DNA from: a virus
IMG/VR virus record: IMGVR_UViG_3300049218_000158
Coordinates: 1 to 35,628 of that record
Length of the DNA stretch: 35,628 bases
Strand: one strand, 5' to 3'
Each line of letters opens with the position of its first letter. The stretch's first letter is position 1. The translations under genes were made by a program, and so were the position numbers. Positions 30,454 to 35,628 of the stretch are shown one piece after another. The notes under the pieces are model-generated. The model searched no databases. It was not told where the DNA came from and worked only from the letters and a program-made list of their open reading frames with translations.

Positions 30454-32190
30454 ATGCAAGCACCTCTAGCTCCGAAACAATTAGAATTTGTATTAAAATC
30501 CACAAGACACTGGAATCTTGCACATGGAAGCGTGCGTTCCGGTAAAACTGTGGGGACGTTATGGCGTTTTATGCAAGCTGCCTATGAATGTCCAGACAGT
30601 CAAATCTTCATGGTGGGACATTCCTCCGATACCATTTATCAGAACGTCATTCGATTAATATTGGAATCTCCACAACTTGCAATTTACCGGCCATTCTGCA
30701 CATGGGAAGCAGGTAAAAGACGCCTGAGATTTAGAGATAAGGTAATCACCACTCTGGGAGCTCGAGATGAAGGTGCTATTGGGCAATTTCAAGGAAAATC
30801 TATGTCACTTGTTTATTGTGATGAGATGACGCTTTATCCCGATTCCATTATTGACATGATTGATACACGCCTTTCATTTAGTCATTCTATGGGGTTTGCA
30901 AGTATGAACCCATCCTATCCTACGCACAAGATCAAACAGTGGATAGACATGGCTGAAGCGGGAGACAAAAACTACTATTCACTCCATTTCAACTTGGACG
31001 ATAACCCTTATGTGGATGAAGATTATAAAAATCGTATACGTCATAGTTTATCTGGCCTTTTTTATAAGCGAAACTATCTGGGTCTTTGGTGCCTCGCAGA
31101 AGGAGCCATTTTCGACTTCTTTGACCGAAAGATGCACATACTTCGTCGTCCTCCTTGCGCTGCTGAGTATTGGATTGCAGGTATTGATTATGGAACGGTA
31201 AATGCTTTTGCCTGTATACTGATTGGAGTTTCAACGGGAAAATACACACAAACTGGTAAGAGAGTATGGGCAGAAAAAGAGTATTTTTGGGATTCAAAGA
31301 AGCAAGGACGACAAAAAACAAATTCTGAATATGCAGATGATGTGGCAGCTTTTCTGGAGCCCTATGCAATCAAGAATGTGTATGTGGACCCGAGTGCTGC
31401 AGCATTCAAGTTGGAATTGCGTAGGAGAGGAATCCATGTAGTAGACGCCAATAATAATGTGGAAGACGGCATACAAATCATGACATCCGAAATGAAGAAA
31501 GGGAACTTTTATGTATGCGAGGATTGTCCCAATCTAATCAGAGAGATTGAGGGTTACGTTTGGGATTCCAAACAGGCAGAACGTGGTATAGACGCTCCGC
31601 TCAAGAAAGACGATCATATTTGCGTAACTGGAGATACTTTAGTTGCTACTAATACCGGATATATACCGATTCGTGAACTTGCTGAAGAAGGTTTTTTTTG
31701 TTGGAATCAAGGAAGTCTTATAAATTACAATTTATCATCAAAACAAATTGAATTAGATGACATGAAAGATGCCTTCCTAACTAAAAAAGACCAAGAAATT
31801 TGGGAGCTTGAGTTAGAAGATGGATCGATATTGAAAGCCACTAAAGATCATTTGGTTTTAACTGAATTAGGCTATATCGAACTGCAATATTTGACACTCT
31901 CTGATATTGTTTCGACATGGACCATCAATACCATTTCTGTTCAAAATCTTTCGCCCAAAGGGGTAAAAATAAAAAGCATTCGTAAAATTGAAGAAAAACA
32001 AGATGTTTATTGTTTATCTACAACAAACGGTAATTTCATAGCAAATGGCATCATTGTAAAGAATTGCGACGCCACTAGATATTGTCTCGCAACTCACAAA
32101 GTCACATCGTTCAATGCAGATGACTATTACCGCAAACAAGAAGAACAACTCAGACAAAAATATCACCCACAAGGATATGGATTTAGATGA
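30454..32190 (+). CDS. terL: Terminase large subunit with intein (578 aa, about 430 after splicing)
   Basis: ATPase-nuclease motor that packages DNA into the head. Walker A is GSVRSGKT (25-32), Walker B LVYCDE (119-124) and a coupling-type motif lies in GFASMNPSY. The RNase H-like nuclease part begins at about 245 (WIAGIDYGTVNAF) with a second acidic site in NVYVDPSAAAFK. The third active-site motif would read KKDDHI-CDATRY, but it is interrupted after Ile389 by a 148-residue intein (390-537). The protein must be spliced to rebuild the nuclease site. A GroES-like gene overlaps its stop, and the portal follows. Confidence 0.92.
   Translation: MQAPLAPKQLEFVLKSTRHWNLAHGSVRSGKTVGTLWRFMQAAYECPDSQIFMVGHSSDTIYQNVIRLILESPQLAIYRPFCTWEAGKRRLRFRDKVITTLGARDEGAIGQFQGKSMSLVYCDEMTLYPDSIIDMIDTRLSFSHSMGFASMNPSYPTHKIKQWIDMAEAGDKNYYSLHFNLDDNPYVDEDYKNRIRHSLSGLFYKRNYLGLWCLAEGAIFDFFDRKMHILRRPPCAAEYWIAGIDYGTVNAFACILIGVSTGKYTQTGKRVWAEKEYFWDSKKQGRQKTNSEYADDVAAFLEPYAIKNVYVDPSAAAFKLELRRRGIHVVDANNNVEDGIQIMTSEMKKGNFYVCEDCPNLIREIEGYVWDSKQAERGIDAPLKKDDHICVTGDTLVATNTGYIPIRELAEEGFFCWNQGSLINYNLSSKQIELDDMKDAFLTKKDQEIWELELEDGSILKATKDHLVLTELGYIELQYLTLSDIVSTWTINTISVQNLSPKGVKIKSIRKIEEKQDVYCLSTTNGNFIANGIIVKNCDATRYCLATHKVTSFNADDYYRKQEEQLRQKYHPQGYGFR
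31621..32064 (+). other. Mini-intein in TerL (148 aa)
   Basis: Starts with Cys (block A, CVTGDTLVATNTGYIPI), has block B with the Thr-x-x-His pattern (ILKATKDHLVLT), block F (VYCLSTTNGNFIANG) and ends IIVKN before extein Cys. The usual penultimate His is Lys here. No endonuclease domain is present, so it cannot home by itself. It is inserted between DDHI and CDATRY of the nuclease motif, where inteins commonly hide from selection. Confidence 0.9.
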
Positions 32191-32441
32191 AAAGCAAATT
32201 AGAAGCAGTCCATGGTTACACAGTTTTAAAGGTTCTTAAAGAAGAAGAGCAAGCGCCGACTCCCGGAAAGTTAATCGTACCGACTCGAAAAACTTCAACA
32301 AAATTCTATGAGGTCTTAGATGGAGGTCCTTATCCCAATGGCACTATTGTTTGTATTACGGGCTATTCGAATGTAGTCGAGCTAGATGATGAAGTGTTCA
32401 ACATCGTAAAGAATGATGAGATTCTTGCAGTAAGAAGGTGA
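32187..32441 (+). CDS. GroES-like small protein (84 aa)
   Basis: The pattern resembles a co-chaperonin-10 fold: GYTVLKVLKEEEQAPTPGKL, IVPTRKTSTKFYEVLDGG, GTIVCITGYSN and VKNDEILAV at the end, with the usual Gly and Val positions and a length just under GroES. A phage GroES homologue could aid capsid folding. The start overlaps the terL stop by 4 nt. Similarity is by pattern only, and the mobile-loop motif is not clear. Confidence 0.55.
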   Translation: MKSKLEAVHGYTVLKVLKEEEQAPTPGKLIVPTRKTSTKFYEVLDGGPYPNGTIVCITGYSNVVELDDEVFNIVKNDEILAVRR

Positions 32442-32766
32442 AACTTGAAGTCTTGCATAAATCCTGATCATTTATTCTTGGGAGCTCGACAGGACAACAT
32501 AAATGACATGATAATAAAAAAAGGTCACGACATTTTAAAAAAAATAATTATTATGGAGTAAGATGGACAGAAAGAACTAGTGAAGGCTCTAACGCAAGGG
32601 AAGATGGAGATCATTTATTGTGATTAATGGAAAAGAAAAACATCTTGGTTATCACAATAGTGTCATCGAAGCAGCTAGAAATTATGATAGAATAGCTTAT
32701 ATTGTTTTTGGAGAAAGAATAAAATTAAATTTTCCGGAACAATATGATATAAGTCATTGGAAATGA
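32442..32766 (+). pseudogene. Decayed HNH-AP2 homing endonuclease
   Basis: The gap between the GroES-like and portal genes carries three frame-shifted pieces of one gene. Frame 3 (32442-32561) reads SCINPDHLFLGARQDN, then NDMIIKKG, the tail of an HNH endonuclease. Frame 2 (about 32545-32595) reads YYGVRWTERTSEG, the start of an AP2 domain. Frame 1 (32593-32766) reads KGRWRSFIVINGKEKHLGYH, then EAARNYDRIAYIVFGE and KLNFP, the rest of AP2. The N-terminal half with the catalytic His-Asn-His residues is absent. The first frameshift lies near an A-run at about 32537-32544. Confidence 0.82.
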
Positions 32767-32776
32767 GGTAATTAAT

Positions 32777-34879
32777 ATGGCATTTTACATGCCGCCGTGG
32801 AACAACGCCTTAGAACCCAATCAGGGCAACGTTAGGCAATGGTTAGATAACTTATATTCCAAGTTTCAGCCAATCGAACAAGCACGTTGGAACCAAAGTA
32901 ACATTGATACTTTGTTTTATGCTGGTAGCCAGACATTCATAAACCGCTACTTTAATTTCACGCCTGCAGCCTCATATCAGAACTTTTATTTCAATTTACT
33001 GCAACAACCTGTGAATATGGTGACTGGCTATCAACGCCAACATCGCAAATCAATAAATTACATCCCTTCTGAAGGCGCCGATCCAAACACGACTGATCAA
33101 TACACAAGGCTAATTACTCATGTTTGCAATACCAACAGCATTCACGAACAGTTTTCCAGAGCCTGTGAACAAGCCGCTATAACTGGGATGGTGCTTCTGC
33201 AACCTTATCTTGATTATAATGGTGATGACCAAGCTCAAGGGGAATTGAAAGTAAAATTATGGGAATACAACAGCTTCCTGATTGACCCATATATGAGAGA
33301 ATTAGATGGATCAGATTGCCAATTCGTATGGTGTCAGGAGTATATTTCTAAGAAAGAAGCAGAATTCCGATTTCCGGATAAGTATCAGAATATTGCCCCA
33401 ATGGCAGGGACACCACAACGCTATGGTTCCTTCTACTTCCTCCCTGAGAATTACAACATGGCCCGTAATGACCTCATGGTTATTAGTTACGTTTGGTATA
33501 AGTGGAAACGCAAGAAGAAACGCCTTTATTCTCGCTCTAAAAATCAATTCTTTGACTTCGCGGGTGGGAACGGTCAACTAGAACTCATTCTATATTCAAT
33601 CCCCGACATGGAAGAAGTAACTGTTGAAGTGCCATGTTGGAAACTCGCAGTCGTACTTAACGATCAGTTGATGTTCCAAGGGGATAATCCACTAGGTTTT
33701 GACGACTGTCCCTTTATTCCTGTTGTGTGGAACTATGAACCTCATATCAATTACTACGACTTAAGAGCGAGGGGATTAGTCCGCACGATGCGCGACTCGA
33801 ATTACCTCTTAAATCGTCGCATAATAATTAATCATGATATATCTGAGGCGACCATAAATGCAGGATGGATGAGGAAAGTCGGAGCCGTTGCCAATGAAGA
33901 TAATCTCAAGAAATCTGGTCAAGGATGGGATATCATCGTTAATGAGGGTTATGAATTAACGGATGTTCAGAAAATCATCCCATCGTCTGTTCCTGAATCA
34001 GATATGGCCCTAGCTGATCAATTACGTTCCCTTATCTTTGGGACTTCTGGTGTAGATTTAGAAAATTGGAGCGCACAGGATTCTCCTCAAGCATCCAGTT
34101 TAACAACGATGCTTAAGCAAGCGGCTAATTTGATGGTTCTTCAAAAATACTTTGATCAATGGGATTTGTCTTTAAAATTTCTTGGAGAAAGACTACTACA
34201 GATTGTTCTTAATAATTGGAATGCCGAAAAAGTTGCCTTAATTATCGGAGAAGAACCTACGCCACATTTTTACTCGAAGATTTTTGCTAAATATCACACC
34301 GTTGTGGAAGAGGGATTACTCACGCCAACGCAGAAATCCTTCCAAGCGCAGCAAATGCTTGATATCAACCAGACGTTCGGCAGAGAAGTGTTTCCTCCAT
34401 CCATGATTATTAAAGATATGGTTATCCAAGGTAAAGCCGAGATTATGGAATACCTACAGCAACAAGAGCAGCAAGCATCCGCCATTCAAGAACAAGCTAC
34501 GAATATTCAACACGCATTTGAAGAGGCTAAACTTAAAGAGCTCATGTCTAAGGCAGCTCTTAATGTGGCAAGTGCGAAGGAACGTTATGGTAGATTTGAA
34601 TCGAATGTTGGTCTTCTTGAGGAAAGAATTTCTGAAATTAGTAAGAACCGCGCTCTTTCGACTAAAGCTAAGATGGAAGCTCTGGAAAAGCTCATTGAAG
34701 TGATTGGTAAATATGGCGAGATCGAGACGATGCTTAAGATGTCAGATATTCAATCATTAGAATATCAAGACAAGAATATGGAAGATTCTGAAAAGAACCA
34801 AGCCCATAATGAAGCATTATCCAACGAGTTTGTTTCTAAGATGATGAACGGACTGGGTGTACAAACTCAAGGCCAATAA
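32777..34879 (+). CDS. Portal protein, P22-type (700 aa)
   Basis: Dodecameric ring at the unique vertex through which DNA enters and leaves. The N-terminus has NRYFNFTPAASYQNF and NLLQQPVNMVTGYQRQHRKS (about 53-92), the P22-like portal opening. The wing and stem regions contain WEYNSFLIDPYMRELDGSDC, FVWCQEYISKKEAEFRFPDK and GLVRTMRDSNYLLNRRIIIN. A long helical C-terminus (about 560-700) with many Gln/Glu fits a barrel or coiled coil. Length is close to P22 gp1. Ribosome site TGAGGTAAT precedes ATG 32777. Confidence 0.88.
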   Translation: MAFYMPPWNNALEPNQGNVRQWLDNLYSKFQPIEQARWNQSNIDTLFYAGSQTFINRYFNFTPAASYQNFYFNLLQQPVNMVTGYQRQHRKSINYIPSEGADPNTTDQYTRLITHVCNTNSIHEQFSRACEQAAITGMVLLQPYLDYNGDDQAQGELKVKLWEYNSFLIDPYMRELDGSDCQFVWCQEYISKKEAEFRFPDKYQNIAPMAGTPQRYGSFYFLPENYNMARNDLMVISYVWYKWKRKKKRLYSRSKNQFFDFAGGNGQLELILYSIPDMEEVTVEVPCWKLAVVLNDQLMFQGDNPLGFDDCPFIPVVWNYEPHINYYDLRARGLVRTMRDSNYLLNRRIIINHDISEATINAGWMRKVGAVANEDNLKKSGQGWDIIVNEGYELTDVQKIIPSSVPESDMALADQLRSLIFGTSGVDLENWSAQDSPQASSLTTMLKQAANLMVLQKYFDQWDLSLKFLGERLLQIVLNNWNAEKVALIIGEEPTPHFYSKIFAKYHTVVEEGLLTPTQKSFQAQQMLDINQTFGREVFPPSMIIKDMVIQGKAEIMEYLQQQEQQASAIQEQATNIQHAFEEAKLKELMSKAALNVASAKERYGRFESNVGLLEERISEISKNRALSTKAKMEALEKLIEVIGKYGEIETMLKMSDIQSLEYQDKNMEDSEKNQAHNEALSNEFVSKMMNGLGVQTQGQ

Positions 34880-34886
34880 AAGGTTC

Positions 34887-34914
34887 TTGCAAATGATTTT
34901 TTTAAAGTTATAAT
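34887..34914 (+). promoter_or_regulatory. Sigma70-like promoter
   Basis: TTGCAA (34887-34892), a 16-nt spacer and a perfect TATAAT (34909-34914) lie in the 63-bp gap between the portal gene and ATG 34943. This is the best promoter-like sequence in the window and would drive the small-gene operon that runs across the contig junction to 286. Confidence 0.65.
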
Positions 34915-34942
34915 GAAGTCAAAAGAAGCTATGTGAGGTAAT

Positions 34943-35167
34943 ATGGCTGGCCGCAAAATTGATGACCACTCTGCGTGGATGGGTAAAGGTTCTGAGGGTT
35001 CAGTCCTCCCATTGGGTTCTAAAATGAAACAGTTCAGATCAGCTGATGGTAACGAGAAATCTGGCTCGTTAGATTATCACGACACAACTGAAGACATTCA
35101 TCGTGATCAAGAACATGGGATTGCTAAAGCCAAGTCTCATAAATTAAAACCTGGTTACAGAAACTAG
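34943..35167 (+). CDS. Small polar protein (74 aa)
   Basis: Gly/Ser/Lys/His-rich and probably disordered (MAGRKIDDHSAWMGKGSEGS; GIAKAKSHKLKPGYRN). GAGGTAAT precedes ATG 34943 directly behind a good promoter. Its composition resembles the 78-aa and 76-aa proteins of the same operon. No family recognised; possibly a minor virion protein because it follows the portal. Confidence 0.62.
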   Translation: MAGRKIDDHSAWMGKGSEGSVLPLGSKMKQFRSADGNEKSGSLDYHDTTEDIHRDQEHGIAKAKSHKLKPGYRN

Positions 35168-35234
35168 ATATTTTTGAGATAGGCCGTGCAGCTATGGTGA
35201 CGGTGCATACTGGGGTGTACTTCCAGTGTAATAG

Positions 35235-35330
35235 ATGAATCGCTATATTGTTATTCGCAATTTACCGTTGTTTAATTGGAGTAACGAAGATGCTATGCAC
35301 CTTCTCAATTTTTATAATGAGGAATTATGA
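35235..35330 (+). CDS. Small hypothetical protein (31 aa)
   Basis: Short frame MNRYIVIRNLPLFNWSNEDA whose stop overlaps the next ATG (ATGA at 35327). The overlap is the main support; the ribosome site is poor. It lies in the 159-bp gap 35168-35326, where a weak hairpin ACTGG/CCAGT (about 35209-35228) is the only other structure. Confidence 0.45.
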   Translation: MNRYIVIRNLPLFNWSNEDAMHLLNFYNEEL

Positions 35331-35563
35331 TTGACCCATTTAAAGATAAACATGCTCCAAAAGAACGTAAGCAACAAGGCCTTCCATGGTCTTTTAAAGC
35401 TCCTTCCAAGGATCAAGCTGTTTCAGGCTCACTGTCGGCAGGAACTAATCACGGCGTAGGTTTTAGACAACCTGTAGGTAAAGAAAAAGCCTCTGGTTAT
35501 GCGATTCCATTGGGATGCAAAAGAATTGATCCGAACAGGATGATTGATGAAGAAAAAGAATAA
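35327..35563 (+). CDS. Small basic protein (78 aa)
   Basis: Lys/Gly/Pro-rich protein (MIDPFKDKHAPKERKQQGLP; HGVGFRQPVGKEKASGYAIP). AGGAA lies five bases before ATG 35327. The coding end is repeated at bases 1-72 because of the terminal overlap. No family recognised. It lies in the operon 34943-286 and is coupled to the following 76-aa gene. Confidence 0.68.
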   Translation: MIDPFKDKHAPKERKQQGLPWSFKAPSKDQAVSGSLSAGTNHGVGFRQPVGKEKASGYAIPLGCKRIDPNRMIDEEKE

Positions 35564-35628
35564 AGCTGGTTCGTTCATTGGCCAAAGTAAATCCGTCAAA
35601 AAGCCCTGGGACTTGGATGCATCAAATG
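35492..35628. repeat. Terminal redundancy of the contig, copy 2
   Basis: Same sequence as bases 1-137, differing at 35614 (T against G at 123). The start of the 76-aa gene (56-286) is therefore also present here at 35547, truncated by the window end. It marks circular closure. Confidence 0.93.

Noticed and set aside
30989-31476. Minus-strand frames inside terL
   Set aside because: They lie wholly within the well-supported terL gene, show no ribosome sites and no known motifs.
1-35628. CRISPR array or anti-CRISPR locus
   Set aside because: No regularly spaced repeats were seen, and small genes near HTH regulators lack any recognisable Aca/Acr pattern.

Overview
The window is the complete genome of a short-tailed (podovirus-like) tailed phage, assembled as a circle. 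Bases 1-137 repeat as 35492-35628 with one mismatch, so the molecule is about 35,491 bp. Evidence for a podovirus is a P22-type portal (700 aa), an N4-gp56-type major capsid protein, a scaffold, a P22 gp4/T7 gp11-like adaptor, a large gp10/gp12-like tail hub, ejection-type internal proteins, and no tail tube, sheath or tape measure. The AT-rich sequence, AGGAG-type ribosome sites and dense ATGA overlaps indicate a bacterial host, but nothing identifies it.

Layout. 34.9-0.3 kb (across the junction): a small-gene operon behind a good sigma70-like promoter. 0.24-1.2 kb: two leftward genes of unknown function. 1.28-12.97 kb: rightward head and tail genes (scaffold, capsid, decoration-like proteins, adaptor, tail hub, virion proteins). 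12.97-15.07 kb: large ejection-type protein. 15.05-16.09 kb: a leftward three-gene unit led by a Rha-family regulator, set inside the structural region. 16.2-20.5 kb: tail-fibre/tailspike genes. 20.65-21.29 kb: leftward control/nuclease unit (HTH protein, DUF1064 nuclease, small membrane protein). 21.36-24.03 kb: rightward recombination and replication module (RecB-like nuclease, RecT, winged-helix initiator-like protein). 24.0-24.8 kb: leftward small genes. 24.9-26.1 kb: a run of small, mostly lysine-rich genes. 26.5 kb: terminase small subunit. 26.9-30.4 kb: leftward accessory operon with the RNA ligase RtcB. 30.45-34.88 kb: large terminase, a GroES-like small protein and the portal.

The most striking feature is the load of intervening and selfish elements in head and packaging genes. 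The capsid gene holds two group I introns (2796-3604 and 3734-3957) whose splice sites can be set to the base from P1 helices with U-G pairs. The first carries a LAGLIDADG endonuclease gene on the opposite strand. Upstream of both, the capsid frame is broken by a hairpin of about 35 nt that is too short to be an intron; it may be a translational bypass, a scar or an error. TerL carries a mini-intein inside its nuclease active-site motif, and a decayed HNH-AP2 endonuclease lies between terL and the portal gene. I see no integrase, DNA polymerase, endolysin or CRISPR array. Lysis may depend on unrecognised genes, and replication probably uses host polymerases recruited by the initiator-like protein.
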